The notes under the pieces are model-generated. The model was not told where the DNA came from, did not search any database, and worked only from the letters and a program-made list of their open reading frames with translations. Shown one piece after another: positions 1 through 11,889 of a DNA stretch of 64,000 nt. Source of the stretch: Gigaspora margarita (Eukaryota; Glomeromycota; Glomeromycetes; Diversisporales; Gigasporaceae); contig WTPW01000078.1 of the NCBI GenBank assembly GCA_009809945.1, forward strand, positions 343,100 through 407,099. Direction: 5' to 3'. Made by a program: the position numbers and the translations under genes. Position 1 is the first letter of the stretch. Each line of letters starts with the position of its first letter.

Positions 1-483
1 CTACGTCAATACTACCAAAAAAGTTGCAATTTCACTACAATTGGTCATAATTAATTACCTAAATAACATCATGTTATATTTATATAGTTTAATGGGCGTA
101 CTTGAAATACTTGCTATTTCAAGAATTTATGGTAATTTCTATTTTTGGTTAATTGCTATATACATGTTTTTTCTAGATTTTATGCTGTAAACTGTATAAA
201 AATTCTAAGAAAATTCGAATTCACACATAAAAAAAATAGATGAGATAGGATTCAACAAGGGTTTTGTAAAATCTGTAAAATAAACATACATATAAATTGA
301 ATCATTAAAGCACTTCAAATTTGAGTTAGCAATAACTCAAAAGAGTCATACAGTATTTTATGGATCTCTAAAATTTGAAAGCTTATTAAATATATATATT
401 TGTTTTTTCTTGTTAATTCCGTCCAAATTATTTATATACTTTAAATAGAACCATTCTTTTTCATATATATACTGTTTAATAAA
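1..483. other. AT-rich sequence without a recognisable gene
   Basis: No supported coding region or repeat is visible. It may hold the 5' end of the hAT element that follows, but I could not find its terminal inverted repeat. Confidence 0.4.
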
Positions 484-2921
484 ATGTCTTACTATAATGA
501 AGATAATGTTGAAGTGTCATCTAGTAATGAAGTATCTAACCAATATAAAAAAACCAAATATAATGATACGCGTGGAGGTAGTGCTGTTAAAAGTTGGATT
601 TGGCTGTATTTTGAGACAATGTATGAGAAAGGCATAAGAGTTGCTATTTGTAAAGTTGAAACAGTAAAAGGAAAAAAATGTGGTACAAAATATAAAATCG
701 GTACATCTACTAGTAATTGTGCTACTCATCTTAATAATGTACATAGTATAACTGAAGAACAAGCTAAAAATAATTTAGTTTCTTTAAATATACCTCATAA
801 TGAATCACAACAATTTGAATTGTGTCAATACCTTGTGGATTGGATTGTAAGCGATTTTCAACTACTTACTATTTTTCAAAATAAAGCCTTTAGAAAATTT
901 ATAACAGAATTAGATTCTAAATTTCAAATTCCAAATGCAAAACATATTAAAAAACTCATTCATTGTGCATATAATTATTCTTTCCCATTAATAATTGAAA
1001 AGTTAAAAAATGAGGCTACATTAGTATCTTTAACATATGATCTCTGGACCAGAAGAAATAAATAAGGATATTTAGATATAACTTGTTCATATATAGATAA
1101 TACTTTTCAGTTACGTGAGATTACACTTTCTGTCGAATATATTTGTTATCCACATACTGCTAAAAATATTGGAGATAATATACTTTCATTATTATATGAA
1201 TTAGAATTACGTGATAAGGTGTTTATAATGACTACGGATAATAGTCAAAATATGCAAAAAGCTATTAAAGATTTAAAAGATTTAGCAGAAAATATAACTT
1301 GGCAACCATGCATGGCACATACTTTGCAACTAATAATTGGAAAAGGATTAAAACCTGTTGAAATTTTAGTAGATCATACAAAGCGTCTTATCAATTTTTT
1401 TTAAGACCCAAACAATCTGAACGATTGCAAGATATTCAAAAATATAATTCAAAATCTAATGAGGTTTAAAAAATTTTTTTATATGCTAATTGTCTGGGCT
1501 AATTTTAGAGAATACCTAAATTTAAAGCAGCTCGATATATAAGTATCGAGGCAGCTTTTGTCTTGAATTATTATGGGATCAAGCATGTAATATGCCTGAT
1601 TATAGTTACACCGCTTAGTCAATTGATTGAGTAATCGATCAGTAATGTTAATTGACTATAATGTACATTAATTATACTAATCTTCTGGGTATAAACAAAA
1701 TTAGCCCAGATATTATTTATTTTTTTATTTTATTTTATTAATTATATTCTTTACTTATTTTTTATTTATTAAGGAGTCATCTATTGTATGTTTATTTTAT
1801 TTTTATTTAATTCTTTAATATTAGTACGTATTAAATTGTTATTTATGTTTTAGGATGCCGGTAAAATATCAAAATATTTAAGACATGTGATAGCTAATGT
1901 ACAAACCCGCTGGAATTCTAGCTATTTGGCTTGGTGCAGGCTTTTAGAATTAAAAGGATATATTCGTATACTTGAAGCTAATTTAGCTGAAGACAACAAT
2001 CGAGATAGCAAAAAGGATTTTCAACAATTAAATAAAATAATGCTAACAAATGATGAATGGAATTTGCTTCGTGATCTAATTCTAGTTTTAGGTCCTTTTG
2101 AGGAAGTAACTAGGTATCTTGGTAGTAGTAGCTATGCTACTTATAGTATAGTAAGTCCTTTAATGTCTGAAATTATTAAGAGGCTTAAGCCCGCATCATT
2201 AACAGATAAAATAAATATTGAAAAAATACAAGATATTTTTATAGCAATAGATGAAGATACGAATCAACAAGAAGGAACAAATTTAGATAGACCTATGCAA
2301 AGTTCAAATGCAATAGAAAGAGTAAAAGAAACACTATATCGTGCAATGTGTTTTTACTGAAAAAATGATATTATATCATATTTACCTTCCATTCTTGATC
2401 CACATGTCAAAAAAATCGATTTCGCACCTGATAAAGTAGATGAGGTTCAAGAATTATTGAAAAATAAATATCATAAAATGGAAAATAATTTAATAGTAAA
2501 TTCAACTACAGCTTCAAAAATTACAGCTTCATTACAAAATCTATCAGATACAACTTCTTCTAATTCTACAATAACTACTCTTTATAAATCTACACTTTTT
2601 AATATTTTTAATAATCTACCAACTATTAATTCACAGTATGAATTCGATGAATATCTCGTAGTCTCACAAATACCTTTTAGCTCTGATCTATTTGCCTAGT
2701 AGAAGGTTCATAAGGAAAGGTTTCCTGTAATGAGTGAATTAGCCCATATATACCTCTCTGTATCAGTTATATCAACACCATCAGAAAGATTATTTTCGGA
2801 CTGTAAAAATATTATGGGTCCTAAGAGAACTCGTATAAATCCAGAATTTTTTAAAAGATTAGTATTTCTTAAAAGAAATTATGATATTTTAGATAGCATT
2901 CATCCGCTATCAACACAATAA
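484..2921 (+). pseudogene. Decayed hAT-family transposase (BED finger, RNase H-like core, hAT dimerisation domain)
   Basis: The protein would cut and join the ends of a hAT transposon in the nucleus. In order: a BED-like zinc finger (Cys residues then HLNNVH, about 600-750), first catalytic Asp in TYDLWT (about 1040), second Asp in TTDNSQNM (about 1235), the CMAH motif (about 1312), RWNSSY (about 1910), the catalytic Glu region GPFEEVT (about 2090), and the hAT C-terminal dimerisation block TPSERLFSDCKN (2770-2815). Frame 1 runs to a T8 tract at 1396-1403, where one base appears to be missing. An intron at about 1464-1853 leads into frame 0. In-frame stops lie at 1063 (TAA), 2358 (TGA), and 2697 plus 2700 (TAG TAG). 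By family comparison these replace Gln, Trp, Trp and Trp. The catalytic residues survive but the gene cannot make full-length protein. Confidence 0.9.
1493..1710. mobile_element. MITE-like element inside the hAT pseudogene intron
   Basis: Perfect 14-bp inverted ends TCTGGGCTAATTTT (1493-1506 and complement 1697-1710) bound a 218-bp non-coding segment. It lies within the presumed intron (donor about 1464, acceptor TTTTAG ending 1853), which explains the unusual intron length. I see no clear target duplication. Confidence 0.6.
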
Positions 2922-4600
2922 TTTCTTTTTTTTTCTTAGTATACTATACCGGATTTCACAAATTCCTTTAATTTTAAAACTTATTAGTTTAAATATAAAT
3001 ATTTTTATAAATTTAAAAAAATTTAAATTAGCAGCTTTTTTGAATATTCAACTATTTCTTCTCAACTTTATGAACTTTTTCCTTGTTTGAGTAATTCGTT
3101 TGTATATAAAAGTGAATAAAACTTAAACTTGTGTATCTTTAACAAAGTTAAAAATTAGAAAACCTTATAAAAAATATAGTGGCACATGTTAAAACGTTTA
3201 AAGTGTCCATCAAATTTTATTTGTTAAACGACAGATCGTTCAATTCGTATGAATAAGGATTTGATTGTTGTAATCCGGATGATCTGAATTTGAACAAATT
3301 ACATGACTAGGGTAGATTATGGGCGTGAAGATGGGAAAATAGATCTTTTGTAAGTGGAAAGATGGGTGATAGATCTTTTATAGATAGAAGAATGAGAGGA
3401 TTGATTTTTTATGAGAGAAGGGTATATTGATAGATATTTTTTAGGTAGGTAAGTTTCGTAAGCATGCTTATATATATAATAGTGAGAATAAACCGTAAAT
3501 TTCCAGTTATTCCTTATATAAAAATACCAGAATTTACTTTTTATTTCTACCATTGCATATTTATACTAGGATGCAGCCATTTAAAATTTAACGGATATAG
3601 TGGATATCCAGATTCTACTTATTTGCGCAGATAATAAAAAATTTATTAGCAGACCAGTTTCAGAGTTTCAGTATAGTTATGGAGAATTGGTATAGTTTCA
3701 GGTTTTTAGACAAGTTTTGGCCAAAAAGGTTATGTCTGAAACTGGTAATACCAGTTTTGGTTTCGGTCAATCTGAAACTATATAGTTTCGGGCAGCATCA
3801 TTACTTGGAGCTGGACTATAGTGTGCATCTAGAGAGAATATGCACTTAGGAGGTGCACACTTAGTGGCATCTAACTGTATTTTATTAAATTTTTAGTAAA
3901 ATTTAATAAATTTATTTTTACTATTATCAGAAAAATTAGCTTAATAAATAGTTAAAAATTTAATATATATATTAGCTTAATAAAATTTTTTAATTATATC
4001 AAATAATTTGATTTTTTGGGCTTTTTTTTTAATAAACTGTTACATGAAAATTTGCTTCTAAATAATATAAAAAACTAACAAATAAAGCACTTGTACAACT
4101 AACAAAAGAGATTTTTTGATTCTAGACTAGTTAAAAAAATCAATAAAACTTAGCAAAAGAGCTATGCTAAGCTGTAAAAAGAAGTACTTTTACCATTTGT
4201 TGGTGTTTTAGAATGGGTTTGCTATTGTTTGATGGGTTGGTAACTATCAAAAAGAAATTCAAAAACTAATTTGGTCTTTTTAACCTTTTTTTGGCTTATA
4301 ATTAAATGCATGCATTTTGTAATTTCTATATTTTAATTATAAATACAAAGCTGGTTAAAAAGGCTGTTTTTGTAAAAATTTGCTCTGTAATAAATTTTCA
4401 TAAAATTTGTTTAATAATTTTTGATTATAATTAGTCAATTTTGGGGTCAAAACAAATTAGCCAATATGTATTTTTTTTAAAAAAAAAATTTGGTAGCCAT
4501 GCTACTACTTTATTTAACCTTTTGTAATTATTAAAATATGCTATTTTATCTTATAAGGTTTTGCTATTTTTAGATACTAATACTAGAGCATATGACTCGG
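2922..4600. other. AT-rich repeat debris, no gene
   Basis: Only fragments of inverted repeats are visible: ACCAGTTTCAGA near 3654 with its complement near 3740, and GGTCTTTTTAACC near 4275 pairing with GGTTAAAAAGGC near 4365. No coding region is supported. Confidence 0.4.
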
Positions 4601-5170
4601 TTGTCTTAGAGATACCTAAGTATGACCTGCTATAGCAAACTTTTCTTTTCCAAGTTTTTTTTTTTTATTAAAAAAAAGCTGCCTAGATCTATAGTTAAAG
4701 TTTGCTGTATGTTAAAACTACTTTCATTTTATATTCCACTACACATGCACTTCCTGTATAATCTATATATAAACTTTTGTCTTTGCAATATTCAATATTT
4801 TTGTTCAATAATTCTTCACATTTTTGTCTCTTTCTGCTACTTCCTTTTTCTTTGTCAAATTTTTTGTATCATTATTATTATTTTTTTCTTCTTCAACTTT
4901 CTTTTCTTGTTCTTCTTTTTTTTAGAAACTTGTTTTTTCTGTTCTCAAGTAATACGAGGCCTTTTTCCTACTCATTAGTTAATGATTAGCAATTTTTTCA
5001 TACTTCTTTCTGAAAAAAATTTAGCTAATTATCAAGAAAATCCAAGGCTATGTCCTGGGCCTTGGTTTTGAAAAATTTATTTCTTCTAGTGCTAATTCTA
5101 TATTGTCTGCCAAAAGCCCTCTTGACTACTCTATATACCATTTCTTATTTTTTTATTCTAAGATATGAAA
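4600..5170 (-). pseudogene. Lysine/glutamate-rich coding remnant, possibly LINE-derived
   Basis: Read on the minus strand, this stretch gives broken lysine-, glutamate- and asparagine-rich peptides such as KKEEQEKKVEEEKNNN, interrupted by stops. The composition resembles the basic ORF1 or linker portions of the LINEs elsewhere in this window. No catalytic motif is visible, so the call is weak. Confidence 0.25.
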
Positions 5171-5236
5171 ACTTCTTTAAGCTACTCTAGACCTAGTATT
5201 AGATTATTCTTACACATTAATTCCTTGCTTATACTA

Positions 5237-5616
5237 TTAATTGCCAATCCAGATAAGATCAGCACTATTTCTATATTTAGAATTGGGGCAAAACAAATAT
5301 ATAAACAAGGTAGTACAAAATCTAGATCAGGCCTGTATATATAAAATTTTTATATGATTTAAAGAATTCTAAAGACGTTTTTACTCATATCTTCTTATCT
5401 ACAAGTCCGATTTTAATGAAATTTTGGTGGTAGACGCACAAGAACCTGCTCAACAACTTTACTTAGAGCCAAAAACAATATTTACTTAGTATAAAAAACT
5501 TTTTATTAGGCCTAAAACAGATTTACTAATATATTGTTTATATATTTGTTTATCTCCAATTCCAAATATGGTAATAATATAGCTATAGTGCCGATCTTAT
5601 CCGGATTGGTAATTAA
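5237..5616. mobile_element. TTAA-flanked MITE, copy 1
   Basis: The unit begins TTAATTGCCAATCC and ends with the complement GGATTGGTAATTAA, so the terminal repeat spans about 30 bp with TTAA at both outer edges. It is 380 bp, the same size as copy 2 after its insertion is removed, and nearly the same as copy 3 at 61052-61429. TTAA flanks suggest a TTAA-targeting transposase such as piggyBac, but the terminal sequence is not a piggyBac end I know. Confidence 0.7.
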
Positions 5617-5674
5617 GGATTTCTTTTTCTTTTTAGCTCAGACTTTTTTATCTTGTGAGTATATTAACAAATAC

Positions 5675-6209
5675 TTAATTACTAATCTGAATAAGATCAG
5701 CAATATTTTTATATTTAGAATTGGGGCAAAACAAATATATAAACAAGGTAGTACAAAATCTGGATCTGGCCTGTATATATAAAATTTTATATAATTTAAA
5801 AAATTTTAAAAATATTTTTACTTATATCTTCTTATCTACAAGTCCAATTTTAATGAAATTTTGGCAATAGACGCACAAGAACCTGCTCTATAACTTTATT
5901 TAGAGCCAAAATAATATTTATTTAGTATATAAAAAACTTTCATAAGGGTTATCATCAGATTTACTAATATATTGTTTATATATTTGTTTATTTCCAATTT
6001 CAAATATGGTGGTCGGCTAAAGCGGAGTGAAATTTGGTTAGGGTTTGGGTTACCTTTTTGATGCATTTATTGATAGAAGGTTATATAGATATCAATAATA
6101 TAATTTATACAGTGTGTAGATCATATATTGAATTAACTCCGCTTTAGCCGACCCCCAAATATGGTAATAATATAGCTATAGTGCCAATCTTATCTGGATT
6201 GGTAATTAA
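5675..6209. mobile_element. TTAA-flanked MITE, copy 2, interrupted by another MITE
   Basis: Same family and orientation as 5237-5616. It is 535 bp long because a 146-bp element plus a duplicated target (6010-6164) lies inside; subtracting this returns 380 bp. Copy 1 supplies the uninterrupted target sequence. Confidence 0.7.
6010..6155. mobile_element. GGTCGGCTAAAGCGGAG MITE, copy 1
   Basis: A 146-bp element with inverted ends GGTCGGCTAAAGCGGAGT, flanked by direct repeats CAAATATGG (6001-6009 and 6156-6164), an 8-9 bp duplication. The matching empty site is in the sister MITE near 5567. Further copies are at 20869-21014 (also 146 bp, inverted) and, degenerate, at about 62720-62862. Confidence 0.8.
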
Positions 6210-6219
6210 ATGATGCTTC

Positions 6220-7020
6220 TTCTTCTTTACATTTTCTGCAGTAGACATCTTGGTACAACCCTGGCTTATATGTTTTTTGTCTTATTAGTATAGGCAACAA
6301 TTTATTAATGCATTTTATTTAGAAGCTTCATGTACTATTTTCTTTTCTGTTATAATTCTAGAGTTTACTATGCCATTTTATTAGAGCAAAAAAGTGCTTT
6401 TAGTTCTTTTGACTAACTCACTTCTAATAGATTTTATCATGGGTTTCTTGATTGAAAGTCCATTTTGCTCTAGTAGTCATCATTAGTAGCTATTTCGCAA
6501 ATTCTCTTGGAAGCATTCTATCTCTATTTCTTTTCATACTGGTCAGAACATTATATTTTCAATCATTATTTGTTTAACTATTGTTGGATCACTTGTATTT
6601 CCTCTTTTCTTCACTATTCAATTTGCTCTTTCATTCTATTTGTCTTCTAAGTAATCCTTTAACTTTTTAGCACTACTGTTAATTTCTTCTTTTGTACTAT
6701 TATTTTATTGTCTCTAATATTGTAAGATTATTTATTTTCATTCATTCTCATATTGTAGGTACTCCAAGAACCTTTTTGACTAGCATAATTGCTGTACTAC
6801 TGTCTGAACTGATGGTGACTCTACTCTTGGGAGGAGCCATTAAAAGAGCTTCTTGAATTGCTATTAGCTCTGGTCATGTGAACAAAATCCAATTCTGAAT
6901 TCTTCCTTTATTATTTTTTATAATCTTTACTTTTTTATCAATCTGAACCACTCCATATTCTAGTACCTTTCTATTATTTACTGCTTTGTATGATCCATCT
7001 GTATAAAACTACAAGGTATT
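6220..7020 (-). pseudogene. LINE remnant: ribonuclease H domain
   Basis: Minus-strand translation from about 7010 gives FYTDGSY (first catalytic Asp), then IAIQEALL (Glu) and ISSDSSTAIML (Asp) at about 6760, the D-E-D pattern of LINE-encoded RNase H. Stops interrupt the frame. Downstream to about 6220 the sequence is uninformative. It is an older, separate copy from the LINE at 33-61 kb. Confidence 0.6.
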
Positions 7021-7081
7021 CTCATTTTAGTTTTTAACTATATTAGCAAAAATATATATGCGTAATCTTGCGTAAGTTTTT

Positions 7082-7390
7082 AAGATACATAAGAGAATTG
7101 TAAACTTATGTAAGATTTAATATAAAACTACTTAAGTTTTACAGTGAATAAGAAAATTGTAAATTTATGTAAAATTTTTGTATGAATTTACAATATTCTT
7201 ATAGTGTGTAAAAAAATTGTAAATTTATATAAAATTTTTATGTAAATTTACGATTTTCTTATACACTATAAGAAAATTGTAAATTTATATAAAAATTTTA
7301 CATAAATTTATGATTTTCTTATAGTGTATAAGAAAATCGTAACTTTGCGTAAAAATTTTACATAAATTTACAATTTTCTTATAGTGTATA
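7082..7390. repeat. 60-bp palindromic tandem repeat, about five units
   Basis: The period is exactly 60 bp over the last four units. Each unit carries AAGAAAATTGTAAATTTA and its complement, so a unit can fold on itself around TATAGTGTATA. Unit starts near 7141, 7201, 7261, 7321 and 7381 are in register; the first unit (about 7082) is degenerate. Confidence 0.85.
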
Positions 7391-7838
7391 AATTTATATT
7401 AAAAAAAATTGGAAGGTAAAAAAATTTCTAATCCCATATAATATATCATCTTGCATAGATCATAAATATATATAGTACAAAATGTGAAAAAAACTTAAAA
7501 AAAAACGGTTTACACTAATTTTTTTTAATTTTTGAACTGGGAAACCAAGCTGGATCAGTAGATCTATAGCCTAGATCATACCAAGAGCGCATTTGACTAA
7601 TATTTTTAAAATGTTTTGAAATGTTTCGATAATCATAGTACAAAATCAGCTAGATCTTTGTTTATTTTTTTGTTTATAATTTAAATCTTCTATTAATTTT
7701 ATATTGTTTTTTCATTCTTGTTTTGTTTTTTTTTTTGGTTTTGTTTATTTTGTTTAGTTTCATTTTTGCTTTGTTATTTTTTTTCTTTTATTTATTATTT
7801 TTTAATTTTTTATTTTATTTTTACAAATATACCAACCC
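7391..7838. other. AT-rich spacer with T-rich tract
   Basis: No coding region. A long T-rich stretch (about 7660-7815) is followed by ACCAACCC, the left target duplication of the next element. Confidence 0.4.
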
Positions 7839-9298
7839 TAGTGCTTAGATCTAGATAATCTGTTTATCTGAAGATAATTATCTGTTGAAACAAGTTATTA
7901 TCTGTTATCTATATCTGTTTATAACTCCATTATCTGGATAACTATCTAGATTATCTGTTAATTATTAGATACTAGATAAACTTAATATAAATATTGTATA
8001 ATGCAAAATTGTGTCATATAATTTAACTATTGTACTATATATGTGTGAGCAACCCAGAATTGCACCTCTGATTTATTATATAATTTTTGATATCTCAACT
8101 CACTCTATCTTTAAACTTGAGTATAAACCAGGTTGCTCCAGATTTTTTAATATTTCTTGTAAGGCAATTTCTATTTGGTGCTTAGAACTACAAAATAAAT
8201 TTGTTTAACTTGCTCTTGTATTTTGTCACATAAAATTGTTAGTTTGACTTTCAAAGTGCAATACCTGATTCTTATATTAATACCCTGGAATTTTATGTTC
8301 TACTATCAAAATTCAAATTTCCCGGTTCCGCATTAACAGATATGGAAAGCTAGTATAAAAAATTAAAAAATTTTGCACCAAATTCACATTTACTCTACTT
8401 AGGGGAGTGACAAAAATCAGGTGATTTTTTAGGAAGGGAGGGGGTAAAAAATGTTGAAATTATATATAGAAATCTGACCAAATTTATACTAAGGAGGTGG
8501 GAGGAGAGTAGGCCTCTAATAAAAATAATCAGGTGATTAATGACACGGCCCTTAGTAGCAAGCTAATTCGTATCAATTATTCATAGATACATAGTATGCA
8601 GGTTTGTTTAATCAAAAACAAAAGATAATGTTATGATTAAAGCTCGGATAATACCTTTAAAAGGTTAAATTCATATACACACCCATGTTTACCAAGCAAG
8701 TGATTTACTGTTCAAACATTCTTACAGTCTGTAATTTGAAAATAGCAACAATTAAAAAAGTATACATCATTTTCTCATACATAAACAAAGAATACTTGTA
8801 ACGAACAATATAATAATAAAAAAAATAATAATAATAATAATAAGAAAAAAAAAAGAGGTTCTTATCTTTTCTTTACTCAAAATAAGTTTTTATGCATATT
8901 ATGCACATCACTGTAATTCAATTCATAATAAATTTGCATGAACACCATCCTTTTACATTATCAGGTTAGGAAGAAAAACATAAACTAGAAGGAATTAATA
9001 ATACTGTTATTCTCACATTCATGTAATATAATTGTACATACTGTATGAAACATATATACGAAGTCATGAGCTATGAATTTATGAGTATATGCATATGTAT
9101 GCATGGCTAGCCAATTGTATCACATAAAGTGTATTTTTTTTTACCATTTTACTATGTATATTAAATACAGATAATCTATAGATAATTATCCAAACTTAAA
9201 GAAACTTTTTGGATAAATTATCTGTTAAACCAAATCGTTATCTGTTATTTGTATTATCTGGATAATCTGGATAAAAAATCAAACAGATCCAAACACTA
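7839..9298. mobile_element. Non-autonomous hAT-like element, 1.46 kb
   Basis: It starts TAGTGCTTAGATCT and ends with the complement AGATCCAAACACTA. Flanking 8-bp repeats are ACCAACCC (7831-7838) and ACCAACCT (9299-9306), differing by one transition. Both ends carry many subterminal TAATCTG / TTATCTG motifs (7850-7980 and 9165-9280), as expected for transposase-binding sites. No transposase is encoded; short open frames near 8011-8208 have no recognisable motif. It contains another inverted-end segment (8397-8551) and an (ATA)n tract near 8812-8841. Confidence 0.75.
8397..8551. mobile_element. Short inverted-end segment nested in the hAT-like element
   Basis: Imperfect 29-bp inverted ends: CTTAGGGGAGTGACAAA... 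on the left and CTAAGGGCCGTGTCATTAA... as the complement of the right, both running into an ATCAGGTGATT block. I could not identify a target duplication. Confidence 0.45.
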
Positions 9299-9306
9299 AC
9301 CAACCT

Positions 9307-10058
9307 GAATTTTTTTTTTGGCACTTTGCAAGAAATCTAACAACTTTTTGACACTTTGCACAAGCCAACTCAGCCTTCTGACACTTTGCAAAAACACACA
9401 ACTGATTTCACTAACAATTTCTAAATTTAAGAGAACACCTCTTTAAAGAAATAAAGGTTTAGTTAGTGCTTTATTTATTTTTTTGTTTAATGTTTTTTGT
9501 TCTTTTTGTTTTTGTTTTTGTTTTTTTTTTATTTTTTTTTATTAATTTATTTTATTTTAGCACTTTGCAAGAAAAATAATTTAGGCTTTTTTGATACTTT
9601 GCAAGCAAACCCAGCTTTTTTGAAACTTTGCAAGAATATATACAACTTGATTTTAGCAATTTTTGTTATGAACACTACTTCAGAAAAATGGAGATTTGGG
9701 TTTTCATTTTTTTTATTTAGTTTGCTTACATTTTTATTTTTTTTGTTAGTTTCTTTTTACTTATTTCTTTAATTTTTATTTTTTTTATTTATTCCAGCAC
9801 TTTGCAAAAACTGTGATTTCAACAATTTCTGATTGCAAGAATATAAACTCTTACTTTGTAAAATAGAAATTTGGGGCTTTGTTTATTTTTTTTAGTTTGT
9901 TTATAGTTTTGTTTGTTTGTTTTTACTTATTTTTTTAATTTTATTTTATTTTATTTATTCCTAACTTTTTTCAAAACTTTGCAAGAAAACAATCTGACTT
10001 TTCTGGCACTTTACAAGAACACCAACTCTAACTTCTCAAGCACTTTGCAAAAAGTAGC
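9307..10058 (+). repeat. Degenerate CACTTTGCAAGAA minisatellite in poly-T-rich DNA
   Basis: The motif ACTTTGCAA recurs at about 9323, 9353, 9383, then 9562, 9596, 9625, then 9976, 10007 (one mismatch), 10041, with isolated copies near 9799 and 9855. Spacing inside clusters is 29-34 bp. T-rich tracts separate the clusters. Open frames here are low-complexity Phe/Leu runs and are not genes. Confidence 0.7.
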
Positions 10059-11099
10059 AAATATAAGCAAATATATAAAAAAAGAAATAATAGCTAACTG
10101 CAAAGTAAGGAAAATAAGTGTGCTAAGCTAGTATTTTTATAGAATTAAATGCGACAAAGTGCAAAAGTATTTAAAATATTATTATTTTTTTTTGATATTT
10201 TTTTTTTAGTTTTATTTTTTTGGGGTTTATTTTTTTTTATCATTTTTTTTATTATTTTTTTTAACGAATATATAATAATATATAATAAAAATATATAATA
10301 TTACCATATTCCTTTAAAAATAAGCACCCCCTGAAAATAAGCACCTCTCACATTTATTATATACCCGAAAACAAGTACTCTCTTTTGATTATCAAAGAAT
10401 AAAAATAATTTATTATAGATATATGTTTTTTATTGCATACATACACATAGATTACATGCTTATAAACACATTTTATAAAAAATTTCGAAGTATTAATTGT
10501 CAACAATCAATATTTTTTACCAATACATATATGATTACAAGTATAGATTAGTATAAATAAGCTTATAAAAGTAAGCTAGTTTGAGAAATCCGCCTATGAA
10601 TTTATTAAAAAAAAATTATTAGAAATTTTAACTGGGTTATAAAATACCAAATAACTCTAACTTACCAAAACATTTTATGATTCATAGAGTGGATAAATTA
10701 CATTGTACAAGATAAGTGAAATTACTTAAGGGTAGATGCAAGTTAAAGTTCTAATGATTTTGTTTTTTGGTAAGTTAAAAAATTGCTATATGTAAATTTG
10801 ACCAAATGAATAATTATACATACTGGTTAACAAATAGTGGTTCACTAGAAAATTTTTAAATTATTACCACAGAACAGGTGAATGTTTTTTTAATATTGCA
10901 CAGATAATGGGACCTTGATTTTTTCATGCAGGTATGATATTTTTAATGTACCATATTCCTTTTATCTAACTACCATATACCCTTTCATTTTATTTCATAA
11001 TAGCTACAAGACAAAACTAAAAAAAAATAAACAATGAATTGTATTAAATGATATTATTACTACCTAACTAAATTAGTAACATATCTATATTATCAGAAT

Positions 11100-11129
11100 A
11101 GCCATTTACATTATATCATTTTCAGTATT

Positions 11130-11161
<32 letters not shown>

Positions 11162-11745
11162 TACCATTATTGGTATTCTCTTTTCACAAAGATCAATAAT
11201 CTCTAAATCATTGCTTTTATTGCCTGATTCATCTACAATTCGACAAGTCTTAAAAGACTTTATAATAATTTCTTCTGAAATTCTCTCACAAGGACGTTTA
11301 ATCTATATATATATATCACTAATTCTAGTACGATGAAGATTTCCTTTAGGAGTTTTCCCAGTATCACTTTTTGACATCCAAATGAGCCATTCTTTTTGCA
11401 AATAATCTTTGAATAGTTTGTTTATTGCAACATCAAGTGGTTGACAAATACTAGTCAACCTACTTGGGATTACTGCTAAATCAACACCACTCTTACAGAA
11501 TTTAGCTTTGACCAAATCATCCATGTAACCTTTAAAAGAATCATAAACTAACATAGCTGGTTTTTTTTTTAGGTTTATCCTTTTTTCTTGTGTCATCAAG
11601 ATATTTTACATATTTGATTATTAGCTTAAAATCCATCCAGCCATTCAGTTGATGCCAAACTACGATATCAGGAGAAATTTGTTTGTCTAGCTTTAATCGC
11701 ATTCCCTTAAAAATGCAAATAGAGGAAGCTTGGTTCCATTTATAA
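11100..11745 (-). pseudogene. pogo/Tigger-like transposase, C-terminal part with poly-Asp tail
   Basis: From about 11740 the minus strand gives IFKGMRLKLDKQISPD, VVWHQLNGWMD, then MLVYDSFKGYMDD (second catalytic Asp, about 11555), and VIPSRLTSICQPLDVAINK (about 11440), the conserved Pro-x-x-Leu-Thr...Gln-Pro-Leu-Asp block of the DDE_1 family. A frameshift lies near 11725, and a further stop or slip at about 11303 leads into a C-terminal tail ending in an (ATC)n tract at 11130-11163 that would encode poly-aspartate. Confidence 0.85.
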
Positions 11746-11889
11746 TAATAAATTAATAAAATAAATAAATATTGGGATTATATATATGTACCCGAAGGTA
11801 CATGTACCACATCATATGATACATGTTTATATATAATAACTTAAGATAATAATATTTATTGTAATAATTTATTATAAATTACTAAAGAT

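Noticed and set aside
1063-2702. Stop-codon reassignment to explain in-frame TAG, TAA and TGA
   Set aside because: All three stops occur inside decayed elements together with frameshifts, while the host-like gene ends normally in TGA; mutation is the simpler explanation.
4622-4989. Plus-strand Phe/Leu-rich frames that look like membrane proteins
   Set aside because: They come from T-rich low-complexity DNA; the minus strand gives a more plausible Lys/Glu-rich coding remnant.
6220-7020. The RNase H fragment as part of the split LINE
   Set aside because: It differs from the RNase H at 33.8-34.4 kb and lies on the far side of many unrelated elements; it is a separate old copy.
9497-9772. Phe-rich frame resembling a transmembrane protein
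   Set aside because: Poly-T sequence within a minisatellite; no start context or conserved motif.
11130-11163. (ATC)n tract as an independent microsatellite of interest
   Set aside because: It falls in register with the acidic tail of the pogo transposase, where poly-Asp is plausible, so no separate explanation is needed.
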